In this document: one piece after another, positions 5,835-14,004 of the stretch
Layout of the letters: each line of letters opens with the position of its first letter
Position numbering within the stretch: position 1 is the stretch's first letter
Assembly: GCA_023228445.1 (NCBI GenBank)
Contig: JALOBD010000022.1
Location: 1 to 19,203 of the forward strand
Direction: 5' to 3'
Length of the DNA: 19,203 nucleotides
DNA from: Sphaerochaeta sp.
Lineage (GTDB): Bacteria; Spirochaetota; Spirochaetia; Sphaerochaetales; Sphaerochaetaceae
Made by a program: the position numbers and the translations under genes
The notes under the pieces: generated by a model
Databases searched by the model: none
What the model saw: only the letters and a program-made list of their open reading frames with translations
Told to the model about the DNA's origin: nothing

Positions 5835-8539
5835 AAAACGCATTGAAGAAAGAAGAGCAATGGACTCGCTCCACTGCAGCCGGCTACACCCTCGCCGCCT
5901 TTGAGACCCTCGACGGGTATCTTGAGTCGATGGATGAAGATGAACAGAGCGAAGCCAGGGCACTGTGTGACACGCACCTCAGCGAACGCGAGAAGAACAG
6001 CATCATCGCAATGTATATCAGCGGCTCAATCCAGCTAGAGCGCCGTGGCGGTGACGACTATCTGCAGCTGCTCACCCTCATCGAAATATTCGTCGAAGCG
6101 AAGAAGCATGAGATTGTCGAGATGCTCTGCAAGAAGATACTCAACCGGAGCGAGAACAAGCATGCGCTGCGCCTGCTCGCCTCCTCATACGAAGCAACCG
6201 GGCGACAGGACGAAAAGTTTGCCCTGTGGCAACGCTTGGTGAAGGTCGACTACGAGGAAGTGGAGATCGTACGCCTGCTCGCTGTCCACGCCCAGGAGCA
6301 GAAGGACCTCGAAGGGGCCGCTTCCTTCTACAAGAAGGCGATCCACCGCCTCATCAAGCGCCGGGACATCTCCACGGTACGCTCCGTCTTCCACGCCCTG
6401 CTCTCCCTCGGCGTCGAGAAGTTCGGATACTTCATGGGGGTCGTCGAACAAGTTGCCTCGGAGAGTCAAAGCACCGCTGTGGCGCTGCTGCGAGAACTCG
6501 AGGGTTCCTTCAAGGATGATGTAGATACCCTCATCGAGATCCAGAAGCAGATGCTCATCCTCGATGGTGATGACACGGTGGCCCGAGACAGCCTGGTGAA
6601 GAGCTACAAGCTCAAATACAAGGATCACTCCCGCCTGAAGAGCTGCCTCGACTCATCCCACCTGACCAGCAGCTTCAGCCGCGATATCATCTACGCCATC
6701 GAGGACTTCGAGACGAACATCGCCTTCGACAGGGGAACGTTCGTCTTCCAGAACTCCACCAATCGCATTGGCCGGATCCGGTCGATCGATGAGAACGATG
6801 TAATCGTCGACTTCGCCGGCCAAACCACCAAGCAAGGCTCACGCCTCTCCACCAACATGGCCTTCAAGAGCCTGCAGGCCCTTGACCGTGGCCACATCTG
6901 GGTGCTCAAGAGCGTGTTGCCCCGCGAGCGACTCACCGAGAAAATCGCCGACGACATCCCCTGGACGCTGATGACCGTGATGAAGAGCTTTGACGGAAAG
7001 ATCAACCTCAAGGAGTTGAAGGCAGAGCTTGTTCCCTCGATCCTCGCAGCCCGCCAGTGGACCAGCTGGCTCTCCAAGGCGAAGAAGGAGTTGATGACCA
7101 ACCCCCTCTTCGATCTCAGCGCCAATGAGACTGACACCTACCTCCTGCGCTCGACTCCGGTCAGCTATGAGGAGAAGCAGCTCTCCGTCTTCCGCGGCGA
7201 GAAGGACATCTATGACAAGATCAAGTGCCTGAAGGACTTCATCACCAGCAAGGGAGATGTTGAGAGCGACTTCTTCTTCGAGATGGTGCGCTACTTCAGC
7301 GATATGTTCTTCGAGGAGAATGGCGCCTACAAGCCCATCGTCGACGTCACCGATGCGACCTTCAGCGCCTACCTCTTGCTCAAGGATCTGGTGGTGCGCC
7401 AGAACATGAACTTCCTCAGCTGGCCGGAGAACCTCGCCTTCGCCACGCTCTTCGAGCGCGCTGAAGGAATCGGCGAGATCTTCGGAGCCATCAAGGACTC
7501 GGAGATCAAGAAGAGTTTCATCGACCATGTGGTTGCTGAAGTACCCTCCTGGGCGAAAGTGTTGCCCGACCTCTTCCCCTCCTACCTGACCGGCTACATC
7601 CCCGACATCTACCGCCACCACAAGAAGAACGGCGAACTTGCCAAGATCTACAAGGATGCGGTGGAGAACTTCAAGGAGAAGAGCTCGACGCTCCTCTACC
7701 TGCTCAAGAGCGGTGATCCCAAACTCTGGGCCAAGGGAGGCGTCACCGGCGAACAGTTGCTCTTTGCCGAGCTCCAGCTGCTCGACTACGCCAACCGCCT
7801 GATCGAGAACCGCAAGGATGTGACGGAGAACCGCAAGATCAGCAAAACGCTCATGACCCTCCTCTTTGATGAGAAGGCGATCTTCTCCTATATCGATGAG
7901 GGCAAGGAGGAACACGCCCAAAAGGTGTACAGTCTGGTGGCAAACGTCTTCGGCCTGCCGGGTGGACGGAAGATTGAAGTCAAGCACGCCATCAGCGAAC
8001 GCTTCCCCACCTTCCGCTTCTTCGACGAGACGGCGAGCCCCGAAAAGGACGGGTGGGTGCCCACCGGCCTCTTCTGCAGTCAAGCCTCCCTCGACGCCAA
8101 GAAGCGCGAAGCCGAGCACATCCAGCACGTGGAGCTACCCGAGGTTGCCCGGGAGATCGGAAACGCCCGGGAGATGGGAGACCTCAGGGAGAACAGTGAG
8201 TACAAGTTCGGCAAGGAGAAGCAGACGCTGCTGAGCAATACGCTGCGTCGCCTCTCCGAGGAGATCGACCGTGCCACGGTCATCACCCGGGATAAGGTCG
8301 ACCCGACGAGGATCGGGTTCGGCACCCACGTGGTGCTCACCGATCACAAGAAGGGCGGTGAGGTGGTCTACACGATCATGGGACCGTGGGAGTCCAACCC
8401 TGATGAGAACATCATCAACATCAGTGCTCCCTTCGGCCGGTCGTTGGTGAACCGCCAGGAGGGTGAGCGCTTCAGCTTCACGCTCAATGAGATCGAGTAC
8501 GACTTCACCGTCGAAAAGATCTCCGTCACCGACTTCTGA
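5816..8539 (+). CDS. greA: Giant GreA transcription elongation factor with long N-terminal extension
   Basis: GreA enters the RNA polymerase secondary channel and stimulates cleavage of backtracked RNA. The complete GreA module occupies the C-terminal ~150 of 907 residues. The coiled-coil hairpin starts near 758, its tip reads GDLRENSEY at 788-796 with the acidic pair Asp789 and Glu792, and a C-terminal FKBP-like domain runs from about 830. About 750 residues precede it: helical TPR-like repeats (roughly 1-290), a probable small beta-barrel (about 303-350), a possible winged-helix segment (about 390-440) and more helical sequence. Such long GreA proteins are known in spirochaetes, whereas typical GreA has about 158 aa. 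The start is ATG 5816, with GGGAGG 5 nt upstream. The frame is open back to 5471, but that region carries the promoter. It is the only confident plus-strand gene. Domain calls in the extension are by eye. Confidence 0.95.
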   Translation: MGFQEIENALKKEEQWTRSTAAGYTLAAFETLDGYLESMDEDEQSEARALCDTHLSEREKNSIIAMYISGSIQLERRGGDDYLQLLTLIEIFVEAKKHEIVEMLCKKILNRSENKHALRLLASSYEATGRQDEKFALWQRLVKVDYEEVEIVRLLAVHAQEQKDLEGAASFYKKAIHRLIKRRDISTVRSVFHALLSLGVEKFGYFMGVVEQVASESQSTAVALLRELEGSFKDDVDTLIEIQKQMLILDGDDTVARDSLVKSYKLKYKDHSRLKSCLDSSHLTSSFSRDIIYAIEDFETNIAFDRGTFVFQNSTNRIGRIRSIDENDVIVDFAGQTTKQGSRLSTNMAFKSLQALDRGHIWVLKSVLPRERLTEKIADDIPWTLMTVMKSFDGKINLKELKAELVPSILAARQWTSWLSKAKKELMTNPLFDLSANETDTYLLRSTPVSYEEKQLSVFRGEKDIYDKIKCLKDFITSKGDVESDFFFEMVRYFSDMFFEENGAYKPIVDVTDATFSAYLLLKDLVVRQNMNFLSWPENLAFATLFERAEGIGEIFGAIKDSEIKKSFIDHVVAEVPSWAKVLPDLFPSYLTGYIPDIYRHHKKNGELAKIYKDAVENFKEKSSTLLYLLKSGDPKLWAKGGVTGEQLLFAELQLLDYANRLIENRKDVTENRKISKTLMTLLFDEKAIFSYIDEGKEEHAQKVYSLVANVFGLPGGRKIEVKHAISERFPTFRFFDETASPEKDGWVPTGLFCSQASLDAKKREAEHIQHVELPEVAREIGNAREMGDLRENSEYKFGKEKQTLLSNTLRRLSEEIDRATVITRDKVDPTRIGFGTHVVLTDHKKGGEVVYTIMGPWESNPDENIINISAPFGRSLVNRQEGERFSFTLNEIEYDFTVEKISVTDF

Positions 8540-8549
8540 GCATCACAGG

Positions 8550-10112
8550 TTAGAATCCATCCCCCTCCCCCCTTCGCTTCAGAAGGCCGGTGAGGGGGAT
8601 CTTCATGATGCGGTAGCTTGCCAAGGTGAGCAGGAGGGCACCCAGGCCCAGAGCGGCCAGCATCACCACATTTCTCAGGTTTGAACCACTTGTATACCAC
8701 GTGGGGTCCATTCGTCGGTAGATGAAGGCAGCACACAACACAGGAAGGTTTGCCACACAGATGCGCAGAAGTGCGGCGAAGAGCCGGCGGTCCCGGAGAG
8801 GGGCATAGAGGTCTCTTAAAAGGATTGCCAGGGCAATGAACGCACCAATCGCCGAAATGCCGTTTGCAAGCGGTAGCGAGAGGATCCCTACCCCCCCTTT
8901 GATGAATACCCACATCAACGCGATATCCAATATATTCTGGAGGAGGACGACCATCGTCATCGTACGGTGGCGTGATGCACTGTAGCCGAGGCGCAGCATC
9001 AGTGCGTAGAAGGAGAGCGGGGTCATGAAGAGCAGGTACCCCCTGAGCACCTTGGCGGTGAGCAGGGCACTGTCGTGGGAGAAGAGACCCGCTTGCAGGA
9101 TGGCGGAGACGCTCTCACGGCTGAGGAAAAAGAGGATGATGGTACTGGGAATCAGCAGCGATCCCAGGCCTGTCAGTGCACCGGACGTGACCTCCTTGAT
9201 ACGGTCGGTCTGTCCAAGGGCGTGTGCGGTGGCGAGGATCGGCAGACACACACTGCTGATGGCGTTGAAGAAGATTCCATAGGGGGTCTGGTAGAAGATC
9301 GTCGAGTTGGCCAACGCGGTGACGCTGCCGGTGGGAAGGGCCGAGGCGAAGCGGTAGGTGACCAGCTGGGCGATGACCTGGGCCACCATCCCCATCGACA
9401 CCAAGAGCCATGCCCTGAGCACGGAGAGGAGCGGGGTATCACCGCTGCGTATGGCAATCCTCATCCGATACCCGTGTCGGCGAACCGCCAGGTAGGTGAC
9501 AGCAGCTTGCCCCAGCCCACCGCCCACCGCTGAGACAGCCATGCTCAATGCCCCCAGGCGGGGGGTGAGGGTCAGCACTCCGGCGATGACGACGAGCGAG
9601 AAGATCAGCGGGGAGAGGAAGGCGGCAGCAAAGCGGTGGTGGGATTGCAGCACTCCACCGAAGATTGCTGCAAGGCTGATGAAGAGCAGGTAGAGCATGA
9701 ATGGGGGCAAGAGCTGGCCACCGAGGGCAATCTGTGTGCGGTCAAAGTTGCTGAGCAGGGCGATAAGGCCCTCCCGCCAGATGTAGGAGATGATGACGAT
9801 GGGGATGAAGAGGATGAGTTGGTAGGTGCACAGCAGACTGAAGAGGTGGTGGCGAGTCTCCTTGCGCTGCTGGGTGGAGAGGGCGCTGAAGGCAGGGATC
9901 AAGGCTGAGGTGACCGCCCCTTCACCAAAGAGTTTGCGGAAGTTATTGGGGATATTGAAGGTGAAGTTGATCACATCCGCAGTGCTGCCGCTGCCGAAGA
10001 CCTGGGCGAGGATGCGGGTGCGCACCACGCCCAAGAGCCGGCTGGTCAGGGTCGCGGCCATGATGATGAGCGTGTTGCGCCCCGATCTATCGACTGGCGT
10101 AGAATCGTCCAA
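8550..10112 (-). CDS. murJ: Lipid II flippase MurJ
   Basis: MurJ flips lipid II across the inner membrane for peptidoglycan synthesis. The 520-residue protein is a chain of hydrophobic helices, consistent with 14 membrane segments of the MOP superfamily. The central-cavity residues of E. coli MurJ have clear equivalents, all shifted by 7: Arg25, Arg31, Asp46 and Arg59 for R18, R24, D39 and R52. FGEGAVTSALIPAF is also typical. The start chosen is TTG at 10112 because GAGGGAG lies just upstream and the N-terminus then fits the family. The frame is open to a TTG at 10136, which has no ribosome binding site. It overlaps the end of tgt by 26 nt and is last in its cluster, convergent with greA across 10 bp. 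Confidence 0.95.
   Translation of the reverse strand: MDDSTPVDRSGRNTLIIMAATLTSRLLGVVRTRILAQVFGSGSTADVINFTFNIPNNFRKLFGEGAVTSALIPAFSALSTQQRKETRHHLFSLLCTYQLILFIPIVIISYIWREGLIALLSNFDRTQIALGGQLLPPFMLYLLFISLAAIFGGVLQSHHRFAAAFLSPLIFSLVVIAGVLTLTPRLGALSMAVSAVGGGLGQAAVTYLAVRRHGYRMRIAIRSGDTPLLSVLRAWLLVSMGMVAQVIAQLVTYRFASALPTGSVTALANSTIFYQTPYGIFFNAISSVCLPILATAHALGQTDRIKEVTSGALTGLGSLLIPSTIILFFLSRESVSAILQAGLFSHDSALLTAKVLRGYLLFMTPLSFYALMLRLGYSASRHRTMTMVVLLQNILDIALMWVFIKGGVGILSLPLANGISAIGAFIALAILLRDLYAPLRDRRLFAALLRICVANLPVLCAAFIYRRMDPTWYTSGSNLRNVVMLAALGLGALLLTLASYRIMKIPLTGLLKRRGEGDGF
8559..8600. other. Compound hairpin at the greA/murJ convergent junction
   Basis: ATCCCCCTC (8559-8567) and GAGGGGGAT (8592-8600) are perfect 9-bp arms, and within the loop CCTTC (8571-8575) and GAAGG (8582-8586) form a second stem. 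It lies inside the last codons of murJ and 20 nt past the greA stop. No T-run follows on either strand, so it is not a textbook terminator, but it could stabilise 3' ends or act as a weak bidirectional stop. Confidence 0.35.
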
Positions 10113-11211
10113 GGTACTCCCTCTTGAATGCCGCAAAGCGGTTCTGGGCGATGGCAGTGCGGATCTCCTGCAAGAATGTATGGAAGAAGGTCAGGTTGTG
10201 GATGGTGGCAAGCATCGGGGCGAGCATCTCGCCGGCCTTGAAGAGGTGGTGCAGGTATGCACGGCTATAGGTGGTGCACGCCAGGCAGGCGCACCCCTCC
10301 TCCACCGGACCTTGGTCGAACTTGTGGATCGCCTTCTTCATCGTGATGACCCCATCACGGGTAAAGAGACCACCATTGCGCGCCATCCGGGTGGCCAACA
10401 CGCAATCGAACATGTCGATGCCGTTCTCCACCGCCTCGAGGATGTAGTCGGGGCTGCCGATGCCCATGACGTAGCGCGGTTTGCAATCGGTGATTTGGGC
10501 TGCCGTATGGGCGAGGAAGTGGGCGAACTGCTCACCCGTCTCACCGACGGAGAGTCCGCCGATGGCGATGCCATCAAAGTCCATCCCATTGAAGAAGGCG
10601 GCGCTCTCGCTTCTCAGGTCCTCGTAGAAGTTGCCCTGTACGATGCCGAAGAGTGCCCCCTTGAAGCGATCTTCCAGCCCTTTGCGATGATCCAGGGCTC
10701 GTGTTGCCCAGCGGTGGGTGGTCTCCATCGCCTCGCGGGCCTTCCGGTACTCGATGTTTGGGGCGGTGCAGACATCCAGGACCATGGCGATGTCACTGCC
10801 GATGATGTGCTGGCTGTCCACCACGCTCTCGGGGGTGAAGAGGTGGCGGCTGCCATCGATGTGGCTCTGGAAGGCCACCCCCTCCTCCTCGATCTTCCTC
10901 AGCCCGGCCAGGCTGAAGACCTGAAAGCCACCGCTGTCGGTGAGCAGGTTCCCCTCCCAGGCGGAGAAGGCGTGCAGGCCGCCGAAGTGCTTGAGCACCT
11001 CGAGGCCCGGGCGCAGGTAGAGGTGGTAGGTGTTGCCGAGGATCAGGTCATAGCCGATGTCGGCCACCGCCTGGTGGAAGATCCCCTTCACCGTCCCAGC
11101 GGTGCCCACCGGCATGAAGACCGGGGTCTGGACCCTCCCATGGCCGAGTTTCAAGAGGCCCAGGCGGGCTCTGGTGTCACTGTCCTGATGCGTGGATTCG
11201 AAGATGCTCAT
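10087..11211 (-). CDS. tgt: tRNA-guanine transglycosylase (queuine synthesis)
   Basis: Tgt exchanges guanine 34 in the anticodon of Asp, Asn, His and Tyr tRNAs for preQ1, a step towards queuosine. The 374-residue protein has GNTYHLYLRPG at 59-69, TDSGGFQ with the general acid/base Asp92, and FDCVLATRMARNG with the nucleophile Asp269. The zinc site is formed by Cys307, Cys309, Cys312 and His338. All key residues are present. The start is ATG 11211, preceded by GGGGGAG and overlapping the lptG stop as ATGA. An in-frame extension of 25 codons lies inside lptG and is not needed. murJ starts within its 3' end. The queuosine synthesis genes queA, queC, queD and queE are not in the window. Confidence 0.97.
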   Translation of the reverse strand: MSIFESTHQDSDTRARLGLLKLGHGRVQTPVFMPVGTAGTVKGIFHQAVADIGYDLILGNTYHLYLRPGLEVLKHFGGLHAFSAWEGNLLTDSGGFQVFSLAGLRKIEEEGVAFQSHIDGSRHLFTPESVVDSQHIIGSDIAMVLDVCTAPNIEYRKAREAMETTHRWATRALDHRKGLEDRFKGALFGIVQGNFYEDLRSESAAFFNGMDFDGIAIGGLSVGETGEQFAHFLAHTAAQITDCKPRYVMGIGSPDYILEAVENGIDMFDCVLATRMARNGGLFTRDGVITMKKAIHKFDQGPVEEGCACLACTTYSRAYLHHLFKAGEMLAPMLATIHNLTFFHTFLQEIRTAIAQNRFAAFKREYLGRFYASR

Positions 11212-12302
11212 GCGCTCCCCCTGATAATCGTCCGTTCGGCGAACGCCACCAAGAGTAGCACAATCATCGGGATTACCATAGCCCATACGGGCTCGAGTAC
11301 CCCTTGTCGGGCCATGATCAGGGTGAGCATCTGCACCACGTAGTAGATCACTGCGATGCTGATGGCCGTGATGATCGAGAAGAGGAGGATGTTCTTCTTG
11401 TACTGGTAGCTGATCGTCACGGCGATGATGACAAGCAGGAGCGGGTTCAGCGCATCAAAGAGGCGTTTGGTGAAGTCGGTGGCAAGGGGGGCCCAGCGAT
11501 CGCTGTCAACGCGGCGGATGACAGCGAGGTAGTCGATTGCCTGTCGGATCTCCATCGTCTTGATGTCATCGCTGATATTCTTGAAGTACGAGGGTTCCAG
11601 TGTGAAGAGGTCGAGCTCGAAGGTCGCCTCCTCAGTGGTCTCCACCCGCCTGCCCTCACCGTCAGGGCGTTGGATCCTCACCCCCTCGAAGACCCAATGG
11701 TGTCTCTCCCCCTCCCAACGGGCCCGGTCGCTGTCGATGCGCGCAGCGAGCTGGCCCTCCTCATCGAGGAGGATGAAGACCACCTGGCTGAGCAGCGCCT
11801 CACGGTCGTTGTAGTGGCGGGCCCAGACAACGTACCTGCCTGCCGGGTCCCCGATGGTGAGGTTGCGGCTGTCGTAGGTGCTGCGCAGGCCGAAGAGCCC
11901 GTCCTCGATGGAGGAACGCTTGAGCTGGGCGGGGATGAAGAGCTGCTCGGAGACGGTGAACTGAACGAGGGAGAAGAGGAGACCGATGATGAGGATCGGT
12001 GCGATGATCCGTCGATAGCTGAGCCCGCAACCGTAGAGGCAGATCATCTCGTTGTTCGCCTCCAGCTGGGAGAGGTGGTAGGCGACAGAGAAGAGCAGTG
12101 ACGGGGCGAGGGCGAATATCACTGCTTGGGGGGTGTAGAGCAGCGTGAGATGAGCGATGACCGCAGCGGCCACCTCACCGGTAATGTAGGAGTCGAGGTT
12201 GCTGAAGAGGTCCACCGAGAGGAGCATCAGCGTACAGAGGGCGAGGGTGACGAGAGTCGTGTTGACCACAGCCTTGGCAGTGTAGCGATCGACAACCCTC
12301 AT
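11208..12302 (-). CDS. lptG: LptF/LptG-family permease, second of the pair
   Basis: With LptF and the ATPase LptB, LptG extracts lipopolysaccharide-type lipids from the inner membrane and passes them to LptC/LptA. The 364-residue protein has the YjgP/YjgQ layout: three N-terminal membrane segments, a periplasmic beta-rich region in the middle (GRYVVWARHYNDREALLSQV onward) and three C-terminal membrane segments. The cytoplasmic loop LEANNEMICLYGCGLSYRRI matches the family's coupling region. The start is ATG 12302, overlapping the upstream gene's stop as ATGA. Assigning LptG rather than LptF follows gene order, since the two paralogues are hard to tell apart by eye. Whether this organism makes true LPS is not shown here. 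Confidence 0.85.
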   Translation of the reverse strand: MRVVDRYTAKAVVNTTLVTLALCTLMLLSVDLFSNLDSYITGEVAAAVIAHLTLLYTPQAVIFALAPSLLFSVAYHLSQLEANNEMICLYGCGLSYRRIIAPILIIGLLFSLVQFTVSEQLFIPAQLKRSSIEDGLFGLRSTYDSRNLTIGDPAGRYVVWARHYNDREALLSQVVFILLDEEGQLAARIDSDRARWEGERHHWVFEGVRIQRPDGEGRRVETTEEATFELDLFTLEPSYFKNISDDIKTMEIRQAIDYLAVIRRVDSDRWAPLATDFTKRLFDALNPLLLVIIAVTISYQYKKNILLFSIITAISIAVIYYVVQMLTLIMARQGVLEPVWAMVIPMIVLLLVAFAERTIIRGSA

Positions 12303-13543
12303 AGGCGCCTCGTTGCCAACAAGCCGAAAAGGCCGAAGATCGTCATGATGATGTTGGCCAGCCAGATCCACAGCTCGACGGCGATCTTCGTCTCGAAGAT
12401 CTGCATCTGGCTGAAGAACAGGATGTACCAGTAGAGGACACTGGCCAGCATCGAGAGGCCGAAGCCGATGAGACGACCGTGCTTGAGTCGGAAGAATGAG
12501 AGGGAGAAGGTCAACAGCACCAAGAGGGTGCAGGCAGCGCTGAGGGCATACTTCTTGGAGAGCTCGGCACGGTAGTACTGATAGTAAAAGTTGATGGGTC
12601 GGTTGGCAAGCAGGTCGTCGAGGCTTGCTGTGAGAGCGGTGAGGCGCTGGTCGGACGCACTGTCGCCCAACGCATCGATCTGCTCTCTGACATCGGCAAT
12701 CTTGCGTTCGTGGCGCGCTTGCTCCTCAGATAAAATCGCCTTGTTCTCAGCTATCAACACCTTGAGTTCCCCAATCGAGAGCTGTGATGGCAGCGCACTG
12801 GCAAGGCTTGCAACCTGACCACTGAAGTTGAGCAACAGCGTGGCGCGGTCGGCACGCGAGAGTGTCCATCCCGAGCCTTGTTCACTCTTGAGGATCGTGG
12901 GCTGCTCGACATCGAGGCGGTAGATGAACGAAGCGAGATCGGCAAGGCTTACATCGGCACTCGGGGCGGTCATGACCTGGCCGCTGCGGCTCCCCTCCTG
13001 CTCGAGCATCACCAGGTCGTAGATCGTCGAGCCATCGACGGCGCGGTTGGTGATCGAGCGGCTGCCGATGGTATTGGTGGCGTTGGCCCTGATCTCCAAC
13101 GTAGGGAGATCACGCATCAATTCGGTGTAGAGGGCGCGGTATTGGCGTGCACTGTAGGGGACGAGTACATCGGCGGTGAAGAAGGTCATTGCGCTCACGA
13201 GCAGTGAGATGGCGATGATGGGAATGAAGACGCGAAAGAGCGAGATGCCGCTGGAGCGCAGCGCCAAGAGTTCATTGTTCGCCCCTAGGTCTCCGATGAC
13301 CATGCTGGAGGCCGTCAACGAAGCAAAGGGGAAGGTGTAGAGCAGGAATTGGGGCACGGAGAGCAGGACGAGGATCAGAACGGAGGTGTAGTCGACCTGT
13401 TTGATCAGGATCTTCTGGGCGATGAGGAGGATCTGGTTGATGAAGAAGATGAAGAAGAAAAAGAAGAACGCCACAACGAACGAGAGCAGGTACTCCCGTG
13501 CACTGTGGCGATAGACAAGCGTATGACGACCTTTTGGTGCCAA
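12299..13543 (-). CDS. lptF: LptF/LptG-family permease, first of the pair, with coiled-coil insert
   Basis: This is the partner of the next gene in the lipid-exporting LptB2FG-type ABC transporter. Of 414 residues, three membrane segments lie in the first ~125 (one with a run of Phe at 26-31), a periplasmic beta-rich domain follows, and three membrane segments lie after ~335. GANNELLALRSSGISLFR at 88-105 is the family's conserved cytoplasmic loop. Between GEL at 258-260 and the fourth membrane segment is a charged, heptad-like helix (about 262-312, many Glu, Lys, Arg and Ala) that makes it 50 residues longer than its neighbour. The start is TTG 13543, with AGGAG 7 nt upstream inside the end of dut. 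No ATG is in a suitable place. Confidence 0.85.
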   Translation of the reverse strand: MAPKGRHTLVYRHSAREYLLSFVVAFFFFFFIFFINQILLIAQKILIKQVDYTSVLILVLLSVPQFLLYTFPFASLTASSMVIGDLGANNELLALRSSGISLFRVFIPIIAISLLVSAMTFFTADVLVPYSARQYRALYTELMRDLPTLEIRANATNTIGSRSITNRAVDGSTIYDLVMLEQEGSRSGQVMTAPSADVSLADLASFIYRLDVEQPTILKSEQGSGWTLSRADRATLLLNFSGQVASLASALPSQLSIGELKVLIAENKAILSEEQARHERKIADVREQIDALGDSASDQRLTALTASLDDLLANRPINFYYQYYRAELSKKYALSAACTLLVLLTFSLSFFRLKHGRLIGFGLSMLASVLYWYILFFSQMQIFETKIAVELWIWLANIIMTIFGLFGLLATRRL

Positions 13544-13545
13544 AG

Positions 13546-13995
13546 CTATACTCCTGTGGAACCGAACCCTCCGCCGCCTCGCCCACTCTCCTCCAATACC
13601 GGTGAGAGGGTGAAGTCGGCCTGCTCACAGCAGGCGATGACCAGCTGAGCGATCCGGTCCCCGTCGTTGATGACATACGGCTCGCTGCCGTGGTTGATCA
13701 GGATGACCGCGACCTCACCGCGATAGTCGCTGTCGATCGTCCCGGGTGCGTTGAGAACCGTGATGCCATGGCGCAAGGCAAGACCGCTGCGAGGGCGCAC
13801 CTGCCCCTCGTACCCGCGAGGCAGCTGCATGGCAAGACCGGTGGGAACCAAGGCCCACTGCCCGCTCTCGATGACGATCGGCTCATCGAGGGCGGCAGTC
13901 AAGTCGGCCCCGGCACTGTCGCTCGAGCCATAGGTCGGCAACACCGCCGTCTGCCTGAGCCGTTTTACCGTCACCGGTACCCTTCCCTGTGCCAT
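13546..13995 (-). CDS. dut: dUTP diphosphatase (trimeric dUTPase)
   Basis: Dut hydrolyses dUTP to dUMP and pyrophosphate, keeping uracil out of DNA and supplying dTMP synthesis. All five trimeric-dUTPase motifs are present in order in 149 residues: SAGADLTA (27-34), RPRSGLA (67-73), NAPGTIDSDYRGEV (82-95) with catalytic Asp88 and uracil-gating Tyr91, GDRIAQLV (112-119), and the mobile Gly-rich arm GRGGGGFGSTG (138-148). The start ATG has GAGGG about 8 nt upstream and is 9 bp after the pnp stop. lptF starts 2 bp past its stop and takes its ribosome binding site from the end of dut. Confidence 0.96.
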   Translation of the reverse strand: MAQGRVPVTVKRLRQTAVLPTYGSSDSAGADLTAALDEPIVIESGQWALVPTGLAMQLPRGYEGQVRPRSGLALRHGITVLNAPGTIDSDYRGEVAVILINHGSEPYVINDGDRIAQLVIACCEQADFTLSPVLEESGRGGGGFGSTGV

Positions 13996-14004
13996 CGCCG
14001 TCCC

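Noticed and set aside
6839..8128. A 429-codon minus-strand open frame inside greA
   Set aside because: Antisense shadow of greA; no ribosome binding site or recognisable domain.
10113..10136. An 8-residue longer MurJ starting at TTG 10136
   Set aside because: No ribosome binding site there, while TTG 10112 has GAGGGAG just upstream.
9826..11343. A 505-codon plus-strand open frame across murJ and tgt
   Set aside because: Antisense shadow of two well supported genes.
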